Source: JACCZX01 sp038216465
GTDB lineage: Bacteria > Pseudomonadota > Gammaproteobacteria > Burkholderiales > Burkholderiaceae_F
DNA length: 64,000 nucleotides
Assembly: GCA_038216465.1 (NCBI GenBank)
Contig: JBBQQC010000010.1
Coordinates: forward strand, 40,861-104,860
Direction: 5' to 3'
Shown: piece by piece, positions 23,459 through 32,616 of the stretch
Numbering within the stretch: the stretch's first letter is position 1
How the letters are laid out: each line of letters starts with the position of its first letter
Made by a program: the position numbers and the translations under genes
The notes under the pieces: model-generated
Seen by the model: only the letters and a program-made list of their open reading frames with translations
Databases searched by the model: none
Told to the model about the DNA's origin: nothing

Positions 23459-24246
23459 ATCTCGTTGATCCGCCGCCGGCACTCGCGGTCACGCAGTCGA
23501 TCGCACCACTGACGGATCCCGTTTTCATTTCCGACCTGCATCTGGCACCGGCACGGCCGGCGACGCTGCAGCGTTTTTTACGCTTTGCGCAGGCTGATGC
23601 CACGCGCTATGGCGAGCTGGTCATCCTGGGCGACCTGTTCGAATTCTGGATCGGCGACGACGCCGCAGCATCGGTCAAGCCGGTGATCGATGCGCTGGCC
23701 GCGGCGTCGCAACGCGGCCAACGCGTGTTCCTGATGCACGGCAATCGCGATCCGCTGCTCGGCCACGATTTCGCGCAAGCGGCGGGAGCAACACTACTTG
23801 CTGATCCAATCATCGCCGACGTCGCGGGTACGACAACACTGCTGTCGCACGGCGACATGTGGTGCACCCGAGACGTTGTGTATCAGCAGTTTCGCGCCAT
23901 GATCAGAGACCCGGAGTTTCAGCGCGGCCTTCTTGCCAAATCGGCCGACGAGCGAATCGCGGTAGCGAACAGCGCACGCACGCAGAGCGATAGCGAGAAA
24001 TCCACCAAGGCAATGGACATCATGGACGTCACGCCTGAAGCGATCGTCGCCGCACTGCAGAAAGCGGGCCTGCGCAGGATCATCCATGGCCACACACATC
24101 GTCCCGCCGCACATGTAATCGATCTCGAAGGCGTCAACGCCGAGCGCTGGGTGTTGCCCGACTGGGATCTCGATGGCGCCGAGCCGCGCGGCGGCTATCT
24201 CGACTTCGTCGACGGCCGGCCGCGCCTGGTGTTTTTCGACGACTAG
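23455..24246 (+). CDS. lpxH: UDP-2,3-diacylglucosamine diphosphatase
   Basis: The 263-residue metallophosphatase has ISDLHLAPARPATL, GDLFEFWIGDD, MHGNRDPLLG, LSHGDMWCTRD and IHGHTHRPAAH, the full set of metal ligands. It cleaves UDP-diacylglucosamine to lipid X in lipid A synthesis at the inner membrane face. The start is TTG at 23455 overlapping the ppiB stop; the first 20 or so residues are weakly conserved, so a later start is possible. Convergent with cysE, overlapping by 4 bp. Confidence 0.94.
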   Translation: MNLVDPPPALAVTQSIAPLTDPVFISDLHLAPARPATLQRFLRFAQADATRYGELVILGDLFEFWIGDDAAASVKPVIDALAAASQRGQRVFLMHGNRDPLLGHDFAQAAGATLLADPIIADVAGTTTLLSHGDMWCTRDVVYQQFRAMIRDPEFQRGLLAKSADERIAVANSARTQSDSEKSTKAMDIMDVTPEAIVAALQKAGLRRIIHGHTHRPAAHVIDLEGVNAERWVLPDWDLDGAEPRGGYLDFVDGRPRLVFFDD

Positions 24247-25004
24247 TCGTCCACCAAGCGGTTCAGCTGCGCGGCGTCGACTTTCGGTACCGCGCTCGCA
24301 GCGTCGTCGAGCGAAATTCCGCTGCGTTCGAGCGCGGCGACCAGCCGCTCTATCTCGCGCTGCTGCGCGGCTGCGTGATCGATCAGTCCGTGCAGCGCCT
24401 TGGTCAGCGGATCGTCGCCTTCCTGCGTAATTCCGTAGGCTGAAAAACCCATCGCGTTGGCCGCCTCTTCGCGTTGCGCGTCGGTTTCCCTGTGCAGAAT
24501 GCGCGCCGGGTTGCCGACGGCGGTAGCGCCGGCCGGCACTTCCTTGATAACGACCGCGTTCGGTCCGATGCGGGCACGGTCACCGACCGAAAATCCTCCG
24601 AGCACTTTGGCACCCGCGCCGACGATGACGTTGCGGCCGAGCGTCGGGTGCCTCTTCGTGCCGCGAAGCATTTTCGTGCCGCCCAGCGTGACGCCCTGAT
24701 AAATGGTCGAGCCGTCGCCGATCACCGCGGTTTCACCGATGACGATTCCCATGCCGTGATCGATGAAAACAAAGCGCCCGATTTCGGCGCCGGGATGAAT
24801 CTCGATGCCGGTGAAAAAACGCGCCACATTCGAAATGAAACGCGCGAGCCAATGGAAGCCACTGGTCCAGCAGCCATGGGCAACGCGGTGCATCCACAGC
24901 GCATGCACGCCCGGATAACACGTCAGCACTTCCCAGCGCGAGCGCGCAGCCGGGTCGCGCTGCAGGATGCAATCGATGTCTTCGCGTAGCTTGGCGAACA
25001 TCAA
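24243..25004 (-). CDS. cysE: Serine O-acetyltransferase
   Basis: The 253-residue protein has the N-terminal helical domain (REDIDCILQRDPAARSRWEV, LWMHRVAHG) and the left-handed beta-helix with GAEIGRFVFIDHGMGIVIGE, TAVIGDGSTIYQGVTLGGT and NVIVGAGAKVLGGFSVGDRA. It makes O-acetylserine for cysteine synthesis. The length is the short, betaproteobacterial type. It is 10 bp downstream of trmJ on the same strand. Confidence 0.95.
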   Translation of the reverse strand: MMFAKLREDIDCILQRDPAARSRWEVLTCYPGVHALWMHRVAHGCWTSGFHWLARFISNVARFFTGIEIHPGAEIGRFVFIDHGMGIVIGETAVIGDGSTIYQGVTLGGTKMLRGTKRHPTLGRNVIVGAGAKVLGGFSVGDRARIGPNAVVIKEVPAGATAVGNPARILHRETDAQREEAANAMGFSAYGITQEGDDPLTKALHGLIDHAAAQQREIERLVAALERSGISLDDAASAVPKVDAAQLNRLVDD

Positions 25005-25014
25005 ACGATTGTAG

Positions 25015-25794
25015 TCAGTGTCCCGCCTTCTTGCGTCCGGCGCGCTCGCGACGCGACTCGATGATCGCGGCGCTGATCCCGCGCAGCACGTCGAGCTCGG
25101 TCGGCGTCGGGTGCGCGCGATTGAATAGCCGCCGCAGCCGCGCCATCAGTCGCTTGGGCTCGTTGGGGTCGAGATAGCCGATCGCTACCATCGCCTGCTC
25201 CAGGTGCGCGTACAAACCTTCGAGCGCTTCGACGCTTGCCGCCGCCTCGGCATCGGCAAAGCGTGTCTGCCCGGGTTGGATATGCGTGTCCCCGCGCAGC
25301 GCAAGCTGGCATTCGTACGCCGCCACCTGCACCGCCTGCGCCAGATTCAGCGACGAGAATTCGGTACTGGCAGGAATCGCGCAGCAGAACTGGCAGCGCT
25401 CGACATCTTCATTGCGCAACCCGTCGCGCTCGGTGCCGAACACAAACGCGACATCGCCGTCGGCGCGCTCGGTCAATTTCCGCGCGCCATGCAGCGCCGC
25501 ACTGCGCACATCGAGCATCGGCGGACCGAACTGGCGGTCGTACCCGGTCATCGCGAACGCTGTCGTCACGTCCGCCAACGCCTGTGCCAGCGTCGAACAC
25601 GTTTGACTCGCCGCCAGCACGTCGGCGCCCCCGGTGGCAAGCGCCACCGCATCCGGATGCTCGCGATACTCAGCCAGGCGCGGATTGACGACGATCAACC
25701 GGCGAAAACTCATCGTCTTCATCGCGCGCGCGGCCGCTCCGATATTGCCTGGATGGCTGGGGGCGACGAGCACGAACCGGACGCGGTCGAACAC
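25015..25794 (-). CDS. trmJ: tRNA (cytidine/uridine-2'-O-)-methyltransferase TrmJ
   Basis: A GTG at 25794 gives a 259-residue protein starting MFDRVRFVLVAPSHPGNIGA, the conserved SPOUT N-terminus; the frame upstream of it is not conserved. FVFGTERDGLRNEDVERCQF and STEFSSLNLAQAVQVAAYE are the AdoMet-binding knot motifs. It methylates position 32 of several tRNAs. The C-terminal extension (EPKRLMARLRRLFNRAHPTP) is also TrmJ-like. Divergent from suhB. Confidence 0.93.
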   Translation of the reverse strand: MFDRVRFVLVAPSHPGNIGAAARAMKTMSFRRLIVVNPRLAEYREHPDAVALATGGADVLAASQTCSTLAQALADVTTAFAMTGYDRQFGPPMLDVRSAALHGARKLTERADGDVAFVFGTERDGLRNEDVERCQFCCAIPASTEFSSLNLAQAVQVAAYECQLALRGDTHIQPGQTRFADAEAAASVEALEGLYAHLEQAMVAIGYLDPNEPKRLMARLRRLFNRAHPTPTELDVLRGISAAIIESRRERAGRKKAGH

Positions 25795-25890
25795 GATGGC
25801 ACGAGAGGAGTTGTCGAGCGATGCACTAAACTGCGCGGCCAGTCTAACGGCCGCAATATTGCTGCGCTCTCGGCGCGAACGCGCTTCCTC

Positions 25891-26718
25891 ATGCACCCGA
25901 TGCTCAACACGGCCATCAAGGCCGCACGCAAGGCCGGCTCGATCATCAATCGCGCCAGTCTCGATCTCGACTTGATTCGCGTTTCCAATAAGGGACGCAG
26001 CGACTTTGTCACCGAAGTCGACAAGGCAGCGGAACAGGCGATTCTCGAGATCGTCTCAAAGGCGTATCCGGACCACGCGATCCTGGCCGAAGAATCCGGC
26101 GCTTCCGGAAAATCCGAATACACGTGGATCATCGATCCGCTCGACGGCACCACCAATTTCATCCACGGCTTTCCGCAGTACGCGGTGTCGATCGCGCTCA
26201 GGCATCGCGAGCACGTAACGCAGGCGGTCGTTTACGACCCGACACGCAACGAGCTGTTTACCGCGACGCGCGGCCGCGGCGCGTTCATGAACGAGCGCCG
26301 GCTGCGTGTTTCGAAGCGCGAGCGCATGTCCGACTGCTTGATCGGCACCGGATTCCCGTTTCGCTCGATTAAACATCTAAGTGAATACCTGCAGATGTTC
26401 AAGAACATCACCGAAGTCGTAGCCGGTGTGCGCCGCCCCGGCGCAGCGGCGCTCGACCTCGCCTATGTCGCCGCCGGCCGGCTCGATGGATTCTGGGAGA
26501 TCGGCCTGTCGCCGTGGGACATGGCCGCGGGCAGCCTATTGATTCTCGAGGCGGGCGGGCTCGTTTCCAACTTTCAAGGCGACCCCGGCTTCATGGAGGA
26601 CGGTCGCATCGTGTGCGCATCACCTAAAATTTTTCCGCAATTGCTGAAGCTGGTCGGCGATGTGCACGGAACGGGAAAGGCTGCCGGGCCGCGCGCCTCT
26701 GATCAAGCTGCGCATTGA
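25891..26718 (+). CDS. suhB: Inositol-1-monophosphatase family protein
   Basis: ATG at 25891 gives 275 residues. Metal-binding motifs are present: AEESG, WIIDPLDGTTNFIHGFPQYA and SPWDMAAGSLLILEAGG. SuhB hydrolyses inositol phosphates and in E. coli also takes part in rRNA transcription antitermination. Spacing is usual for the family; the C-terminal tail is slightly extended. Divergent from trmJ with about 96 bp between. Confidence 0.95.
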   Translation: MHPMLNTAIKAARKAGSIINRASLDLDLIRVSNKGRSDFVTEVDKAAEQAILEIVSKAYPDHAILAEESGASGKSEYTWIIDPLDGTTNFIHGFPQYAVSIALRHREHVTQAVVYDPTRNELFTATRGRGAFMNERRLRVSKRERMSDCLIGTGFPFRSIKHLSEYLQMFKNITEVVAGVRRPGAAALDLAYVAAGRLDGFWEIGLSPWDMAAGSLLILEAGGLVSNFQGDPGFMEDGRIVCASPKIFPQLLKLVGDVHGTGKAAGPRASDQAAH

Positions 26719-26751
26719 GTTTGAGTTTGCGATTCTGAAATCGGAGAACGT

Positions 26752-27723
26752 ATGTTTAAACGCTGTATCTCTGGGGCTGTCGGGTGCGCGATGGCTGCGT
26801 TCACAACGCTCGCGCTGGCGCAGACCTACCCTGTCAAGCCGGTGCGGATCATGGTGGGTGCCAACGCCGGGGGCGGCACCGACATCATCGCGCGCGTCCT
26901 TGCAGAAAAGTATCAGGCGGCATTGGGCCAGCCATTTATTGTCGAGAACCGGCCCGGCGCATCCAATACGATCGCCGCCGACCTGACCGCGAAAGCCGCG
27001 CCTGACGGCCATACGCTGCTGCTGGCGACCAACACCGGCCAAGCGATCGCGCCCCATCTGATCAAGCTGAGCTTTGACACCAACAAGGATCTGATTCCCA
27101 TCGCGCTGATCGTCACCGTGCCGAACGTGCTGGTGGTAACGCCGAATTTGCAGGCGAACAATGTCAAGGAGCTGATTGCACTGATGAAGGCCAAGCCCGA
27201 GGCGTTCTCCTACGGCTCGTCGGGCGTGGGAAGTACACAGCACCTCGCCGGTGAGGCGTTCAATCTTGCCGCCGGCACCAAGGCCGTTCACATTCCGTAC
27301 AAGGGCTCGGCGCAAGCGCTGGCCGATCTTTCCGGTGGGCAGATTCAGATGAACTTCGACACAACCTCGTCGGCGATGGCATTCATCAAGGGCGGCAAGG
27401 TCAAGGCGCTCGCGGTGATGAGTCCGCAGCGCACGCCGGAACTGCCCGACGTACCGACCCTCGCCGAAGCCGGACTGCCCGGCGTTGAGATGACGACTTG
27501 GTACGGCCTGTTCGTGACCGCAGGGACGCCAAAGGACGTTGTCAACCGGATCGCTGCGGAGACCATGAAGGTGTTGCAGCTGCCCGATGTGCAGAAGCGC
27601 CTCATTGCGCTCGGTGGCGAACCCGGCAAGGTCACGCAAGAACAATTCGCGGCGCTGGTGAAGTCCGACTATGAACGCTTTGGCCGGCTGATCAAGGACG
27701 CCAATGTGAAGATCGAGCAGTGA
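26752..27723 (+). CDS. Bug-type (tripartite tricarboxylate transporter) substrate-binding protein
   Basis: The 323-residue protein has a signal peptide ending near ALAQTYP, then PVKPVRIMVGANAGGGTDII, NRPGASNTIAADLTAKA, GHTLLLATNTGQAIAPHL and PYKGSAQALADLSGGQIQ, the Bug-family signatures. These periplasmic receptors bind carboxylates or other small molecules. They are hugely expanded in Burkholderiales, often without their membrane partners; none is encoded here. Its stop overlaps the GTG of the pdxA gene, so both are co-translated. Confidence 0.94.
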   Translation: MFKRCISGAVGCAMAAFTTLALAQTYPVKPVRIMVGANAGGGTDIIARVLAEKYQAALGQPFIVENRPGASNTIAADLTAKAAPDGHTLLLATNTGQAIAPHLIKLSFDTNKDLIPIALIVTVPNVLVVTPNLQANNVKELIALMKAKPEAFSYGSSGVGSTQHLAGEAFNLAAGTKAVHIPYKGSAQALADLSGGQIQMNFDTTSSAMAFIKGGKVKALAVMSPQRTPELPDVPTLAEAGLPGVEMTTWYGLFVTAGTPKDVVNRIAAETMKVLQLPDVQKRLIALGGEPGKVTQEQFAALVKSDYERFGRLIKDANVKIEQ

Positions 27724-28721
27724 AGCCGACGATCGCACTGTTCACCGGCGACCCCGCCGGTATTGGGCCTGAACTCGTCGCGCAGCTCCTCGCTCACGGC
27801 ACCGCGCAGCAGGCGGCCGACATCCTGCTGATCGGCAGCCGCCTGGTGCTCGACGACGGCATGCGCAGCGCGAAAGTGCAGGTTGATCTCGACTTTGGTG
27901 CCGCTGTACGCGCGCCAGCTCGTCCGCGTGTCGTGGACTGGGCGCGCGTGAATGAAGGCGACTTCGCCGTGGGCACGGTCGGACAGAAGAATGGGCGGTA
28001 CATGCTTGACGCCTTGGCATTGGGTCTCGACCTGTGCCAGCGCGGCGTTGCCGATGCGATGTGCTTCGCACCGCTGAACAAGGCTGCGTTGCGCGCTGGC
28101 GGCATGCAGCACGCCGATGAGCTGCACTATTTCTGCGAGCTGCTTGACTTTCATGGCAGCTGCGTCGAATTCAACGTTCTCGAATCGCTGTGGACGTCGC
28201 GCGTGACTTCGCACGTGCCGCTAAAGGACGTTAGCGCGCTGATCACGCGCGAAGGCGTCGCAGCGGGTGTCGAATTGCTGACGCGAGGATTGACGTCCAC
28301 CGGCATCAAGGCGCCCCGCATCGCGGTGTGCGGACTGAACCCGCACAACGGCGACAACGGGGCATTCGGTACGGAAGAATTGGAGACCATCGGCCCCGGC
28401 GTAGAGCTTGCACGCGAGCGCGGCTTTCCCGCCGACGGTCCCTTCCCAGCCGACACGATCTTCGTGCGCGCGCTGCGCAAGGATGGCGCCGGCTACGACG
28501 GCGTGCTGACGATGTATCACGACCAAGGTCAGATCGCGATGAAGCTGATGGGATTCGACAGAGGCGTCACGGTGCCTGGCGGCCTACCGATTTCCATCAC
28601 GACCCCGGCGCATGGCACGGCATACGACATTGCCGGGCGCGGCATCGCCAATACCGGCGCCATGCAGAACGCGTTTGCGCTGGCTTGCCGGATGGGCGCA
28701 ACCCGAATGCAGGCGGCGTAG
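27720..28721 (+). CDS. pdxA: 4-hydroxythreonine-4-phosphate dehydrogenase family protein (PdxA-type)
   Basis: A GTG at 27720 overlaps the preceding stop (GTGA). The 333-residue product has TGDPAGIGPELVAQLL, CFAPLNKAALRAGG, VTSHVPLKDV, CGLNPHNGDNGAFGTEE, and VLTMYHDQGQIAMKLMGFDR with the metal His. PdxA oxidises 4-phosphohydroxythreonine in vitamin B6 synthesis, but paralogues (PdxA2, TphB-like) act on other hydroxy acids. Coupling to a Bug receptor suggests a catabolic paralogue rather than the B6 enzyme; this is inference. mutS follows after 14 bp. Confidence 0.82.
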   Translation: MKPTIALFTGDPAGIGPELVAQLLAHGTAQQAADILLIGSRLVLDDGMRSAKVQVDLDFGAAVRAPARPRVVDWARVNEGDFAVGTVGQKNGRYMLDALALGLDLCQRGVADAMCFAPLNKAALRAGGMQHADELHYFCELLDFHGSCVEFNVLESLWTSRVTSHVPLKDVSALITREGVAAGVELLTRGLTSTGIKAPRIAVCGLNPHNGDNGAFGTEELETIGPGVELARERGFPADGPFPADTIFVRALRKDGAGYDGVLTMYHDQGQIAMKLMGFDRGVTVPGGLPISITTPAHGTAYDIAGRGIANTGAMQNAFALACRMGATRMQAA

Positions 28722-28735
28722 CGACCATCGATCGC

Positions 28736-31330
28736 ATGAACGCCGCTCTCGATCTCGCGCGGCACACGCCGATGATGCAGCAGTACTGGCGCATCAAGGC
28801 CGAGCATCCGAACGTGCTGCTGTTCTATCGGATGGGCGACTTTTATGAGCTGTTCTACGAAGACGCCGAGCGCGGTTCGCGCCTGCTTAACCTCACGCTG
28901 ACTTCACGCGGTGCGTCGGCCGGCACGCCGATCAAGATGGCCGGCGTGCCGGTGGTGGCGGTCGAGCAATATCTCGGGAAGCTGGTGAAGCTCGGTGAGA
29001 GCGTGGCGATCTGCGAGCAGATCGGTGATCCCGCCACCAGCAAGGGACCCGTTGAACGCAAAGTCGTGCGAGTCGTTACACCGGGGACACTCACCGACAC
29101 GTCGCTGTTGAATGACAAGTCGAATGCGACCTTGCTGGCGCTCGCACCCCCGACGCGCCGCAACGGCGCGATCGGCCTCGCGTGGCTCACGCTGTCCTCC
29201 GGTGAGCTGCGCGCCACGAGTATTCCAGCAGCGCGACTGGAGTCCGAGCTGGCGCGCATCGACCCGTCGGAGATCCTGATCGCGGAAAGCTGGAGCGATG
29301 CGCTGCACGGGTTGATCGACTCATTGCCGTGCACGGCGCAAGCAAGGCCTGATTGGCACTTCGATGCCGCACGCGGCGAGACGATGCTCAAGGACCAGCT
29401 GCAAGTGGCAGCCTTGGATGCGTTTGGTGTCGCCGATGCGCCCGAAATTCTCGCTGCCTGCGCGGCGCTGCTGGACTACGCTCAATCGACGCAAGGCAGC
29501 CGGCTGCCGCACATTGCATCGCTGAAGCGCGAGTCGATCTCCGACTTCGTTTCACTCGATCCGGTCACGCGCCGCAATCTGGAAATCACCGAGACGCTGC
29601 GCGGTGCAGACGGACCGACGTTGTTCAGTTTGCTGGATCATTGCGCGACGACGATGGGAAGCCGGCGGCTGCGGCACTGGCTGCACCATCCGCTGCGCGA
29701 TCGCAATGTCGCGGCGGCGCGCCACCAAGCAATCGAAGAGATGCTCGCGCACGAGTCCTTGCGCAAACAACTGTCGGTAGAGCTCAAGGAAGTGCCGGAC
29801 ATCGAGCGCATCGCCTCCCGCGTCGCTCTGCGCTCGGTGCGTCCGCGCGAGCTCGCCGCTTTGCGACGCGCGTTACCACACATGACGCGCACCGCATCGC
29901 TGATGGCCGACGCAGTAGCCCCGTTGTTTGGCGCGCTGCACGAGCATCTGACCATCCCCGATGATTTTCATTCGCTTCTTACGCGCGCACTCCTCGTTGA
30001 ACCGGCATACGCGGTACGCGATGGCGATGTCGTCGCCGCCGGTTTCGACGCCGAACTCGACGAGTTACGCGCGCTTCGCGATCACACGGGTCAGTTCCTC
30101 GTCGATCTTGAAGCACGGGAGCGAACGCGGACCGGCATCGGCAACCTGCGTGTCGAATACAACCGTGTGCACGGTTTTTACATCGAAGTCACGCACGGCC
30201 AGGCAATCAAGGTTCCCGACGACTATCGCCGAAGACAGACGCTGAAGAACGCCGAGCGTTACATCACGCCCGAGCTGAAGACATTCGAAGACAAAGCGCT
30301 GTCCGCCCGCGACCGCGCTCTCGCGCGCGAAAAGGTCTTGTACGACGACATCGTCGCCCAAGCCGCGCAGCACGTGACGTCGCTGCAGCGCTGCGCCGAC
30401 GCTTTGGCGTCGATCGATGCTCTGCTAGCTCTTGCCAATCACGCCGAGCGTGCACGCTGGGTGCGGCCGCAACTGGTCGACAGCCCGCGGATCGACGTTC
30501 GTGGCGCACGCCATGCCGTCGTCGAGCACGAGTGCGAAACCTACGTCCCGAATGACTGCAACTTGCGCCCAGGCCGCCGGCTGCTGGTCATCACCGGCCC
30601 GAACATGGGCGGCAAGTCGACCTACATGCGCTCAATTGCACTCATCGCGCTGCTTGCATACGCAGGAAGCTTCGTTCCCGCCAGCGCCGCAACGCTGGGA
30701 CCGATCGACAGCATCCAGACCCGCATCGGCGCCGCCGATGATCTTGCGCGCGGCCGCTCGACCTTCATGGTCGAAATGACCGAAGCCGCCGCAATCCTGA
30801 ACGCTGCGACCGAGCAGAGCCTGGTGCTGATGGACGAGATCGGCCGCGGCACTTCGACCTTCGACGGCATGGCGCTCGCCGCTGCGATCGCGCATGAACT
30901 CGTCGAAAGGAATCGAGCGCTAACGCTGTTCGCGACACATTACTTCGAACTCACACAGCTCGCCGAGCAGCATCCGGAAGTGGCGAATGTGCACGTCGCC
31001 GCGGCCGAAACAAAAGGCAAAGTCGTGTTTCTGCATGAAGTGCGCGATGGGCCCGCAAATCAGAGTTACGGGCTAGCCGTTGCGCAACTGGCGGGTGTAT
31101 CGACCGCGGTAGTCAAGCGTGCGCGATCATTGCTGACGCAACTGCAAGAGCGCGCGCTTGGCAGGCGGCCGCAGCTTGATTTGTTTGCTAGGGCCGAAAC
31201 ATCGCCATCCGTTAGCGAAGCAGACGACCCAGTGCTGAAAAAGTTAATGTCACTGGATCTTGATGCAATGTCACCTCGCGAAGCGCACATAGCAATCCAT
31301 GAACTGCAGCAAATCGCCCGCGATTGCTAA
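28736..31330 (+). CDS. mutS: DNA mismatch repair protein MutS
   Basis: ATG at 28736 gives an 864-residue protein, the normal length. The N-terminal mismatch-binding domain has FYRMGDFYELFYEDA with the Phe-x-Glu motif; the lever and clamp follow; the ATPase has ITGPNMGGKSTYMRSIALIA near residue 620, DDLARGRSTFMVEMTEAA and LVLMDEIGRGTSTFDGMALA. The C-terminus ends with the short dimerisation tail. It recognises mismatches and loops in DNA and recruits MutL. All domains are intact. Confidence 0.98.
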   Translation: MNAALDLARHTPMMQQYWRIKAEHPNVLLFYRMGDFYELFYEDAERGSRLLNLTLTSRGASAGTPIKMAGVPVVAVEQYLGKLVKLGESVAICEQIGDPATSKGPVERKVVRVVTPGTLTDTSLLNDKSNATLLALAPPTRRNGAIGLAWLTLSSGELRATSIPAARLESELARIDPSEILIAESWSDALHGLIDSLPCTAQARPDWHFDAARGETMLKDQLQVAALDAFGVADAPEILAACAALLDYAQSTQGSRLPHIASLKRESISDFVSLDPVTRRNLEITETLRGADGPTLFSLLDHCATTMGSRRLRHWLHHPLRDRNVAAARHQAIEEMLAHESLRKQLSVELKEVPDIERIASRVALRSVRPRELAALRRALPHMTRTASLMADAVAPLFGALHEHLTIPDDFHSLLTRALLVEPAYAVRDGDVVAAGFDAELDELRALRDHTGQFLVDLEARERTRTGIGNLRVEYNRVHGFYIEVTHGQAIKVPDDYRRRQTLKNAERYITPELKTFEDKALSARDRALAREKVLYDDIVAQAAQHVTSLQRCADALASIDALLALANHAERARWVRPQLVDSPRIDVRGARHAVVEHECETYVPNDCNLRPGRRLLVITGPNMGGKSTYMRSIALIALLAYAGSFVPASAATLGPIDSIQTRIGAADDLARGRSTFMVEMTEAAAILNAATEQSLVLMDEIGRGTSTFDGMALAAAIAHELVERNRALTLFATHYFELTQLAEQHPEVANVHVAAAETKGKVVFLHEVRDGPANQSYGLAVAQLAGVSTAVVKRARSLLTQLQERALGRRPQLDLFARAETSPSVSEADDPVLKKLMSLDLDAMSPREAHIAIHELQQIARDC

Positions 31331-31433
31331 TACCGCGCGTTTATCCTGTTGCCACTTCGATTTCGCCGACTCCACTGTATCGTAGGCAGCGCCTTCGACG
31401 AATTGGATCTTGGAAGTCGCGGCATGGATCTCG

Positions 31434-31661
31434 TTAGCGCCGCCGTCGCTTAAGCCAAGGGAAAACCCACACTAGGACGACGCAAGCAATTGCGACGACA
31501 CAGCCCGCTAGCTGCAGGAGCATCCACTTTGTGTATAGGTCCTTATCGCGCCCGGGGAAAGAACCCAACCAACCAGTTTGCACCGCCCAACTGAGCAGCA
31601 CAAACGCTGCGAGGACCCCAAGAATGGTGACAAGCCACTTCACGGCGACGTTGACTCTCAT
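31434..31661 (-). CDS. Two-helix membrane protein, candidate immunity to orphan Rhs tip
   Basis: The 75-residue product has two membrane helices (about 8-26 and 47-69) joined by a short hydrophilic loop, and an Arg-rich end. Its ATG at 31661 overlaps the stop of the Rhs tip as ATGA at 31658-31661. Rhs tips are usually followed directly by their immunity gene, so this is the obvious candidate, and an inner-membrane location would fit a toxin active in the periplasm or membrane. No sequence family recognised. Confidence 0.55.
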   Translation of the reverse strand: MRVNVAVKWLVTILGVLAAFVLLSWAVQTGWLGSFPGRDKDLYTKWMLLQLAGCVVAIACVVLVWVFPWLKRRRR

Positions 31662-32542
31662 CGCCGCTTCCCGACGTGGGGATACCCGACGTACGGTCGG
31701 TTGACATCGTTAACAGTAGTGCAGCGATTGATAACTGTCTGCGCGAAAGTTTGGCAGGTATTCACTGGGGGAACTGGAGCAAAAATGCCCAAGGGGCGCC
31801 CGATCGTCAATTGCTGATTGACGCATGTCTCATCGGTGTTCGGCAAAGGAGTTATGCGCGTCGGGCTGTCGCAGGAGTGGTCAGAAACGTATACAGGTAC
31901 AAATGGAAAGCCGCCTGCATCGTTTCCCGCTCGCGAACACGATGGCTGTTCGTTCATGCCGGCTTCAATCGTATCCGTCCTTAGCCAGCAATGGTCCACC
32001 AAGCCCGCGAGAAGATCTGCCGGTCTGCATAGAAGCTCCACTTTTAACCCGTCCGGATCCAGCCTGACCAAGGGGTTGCCGCGGACATATGCGTATGTGT
32101 TTATCCCACCCCCCAACCCGACCGGATCACTCTCAACGTAGCGCCCGCTGGTTGATTCGTAATCCCGATGGTGGTTGTAATGATGATTAGTTTCGGCATC
32201 GAAGTACTGCCCGGGGAAGCGCAGGTTGTAGTTGTAGGCACCTAAGGCTTGCGGATTCTCATTAGGGAATGTGTCGCCATAGGGAGCGCTCTCCCAGGTC
32301 CAGCGCTTCTGGCGTGATGCATTCGTGATCAGCCGCGGTGTAGCGAGGTGATCGGTCTCGACGTAGCTGGTCGTAGTGGTGGCCGGCGTGATGGAAGTGC
32401 CGGTGTAGGTGTAGGTGATCGCCGCGATCGGCCGATCTTCCAGCCACACATGCTCGACTCTGGCTCGTCCTAAGTTGTCGTACTCCCCGATCAGCTTGGC
32501 CGCATCGTCATACACAAAGATGCGCGTGCCCTGCGGCACCAC
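31658..32542 (-). CDS. Orphan Rhs C-terminal module (truncated core plus toxin tip)
   Basis: Residues 1-166 are the end of an Rhs core (VYDDAAKLIGEYDNLGRARV, YVETDHLATPRLITNASRQK, LRFPGQYFDAETNHHYNHHR, and the DPDGL junction). They duplicate the core of the Rhs gene at 33054-34546. The 128-residue tip after the junction is different and Cys-rich: VDHCWLRTD (His184) and NTCQTFAQTV (Cys263) resemble a permuted papain-like His...Cys pair. No start codon with the full Rhs is present, so this is a donor module that could replace the main tip by recombination. A base is missing upstream of its ATG relative to the main copy. Confidence 0.7.
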   Translation of the reverse strand: MVPQGTRIFVYDDAAKLIGEYDNLGRARVEHVWLEDRPIAAITYTYTGTSITPATTTTSYVETDHLATPRLITNASRQKRWTWESAPYGDTFPNENPQALGAYNYNLRFPGQYFDAETNHHYNHHRDYESTSGRYVESDPVGLGGGINTYAYVRGNPLVRLDPDGLKVELLCRPADLLAGLVDHCWLRTDTIEAGMNEQPSCSRAGNDAGGFPFVPVYVSDHSCDSPTRITPLPNTDETCVNQQLTIGRPLGIFAPVPPVNTCQTFAQTVINRCTTVNDVNRPYVGYPHVGKRR

Positions 32543-32575
32543 CGTGCTCGGCCGGTCTTTCTGACCCGCAGGTTG
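32124..32575 (-). repeat. Duplicated Rhs core segment, copy in orphan module
   Basis: About 452 bp here are nearly identical to 33624-34077 (for example YVETDHLATPRLITNASRQK and the surrounding DNA). The similarity stops abruptly at the DPxGL junction on one side and at CCCGCAGGTTG on the other. It supplies the homology for swapping toxin tips. Confidence 0.85.
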
Positions 32576-32616
32576 CAGCTTGACAGAAAGTAAGCCGAGC
32601 GTAACAAACAGTGGCG

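Noticed and set aside
26620..27738. Minus-strand frame of 372 codons over the Bug receptor
   Set aside because: The opposite strand encodes a clear receptor with signal peptide; this frame shows no family features.
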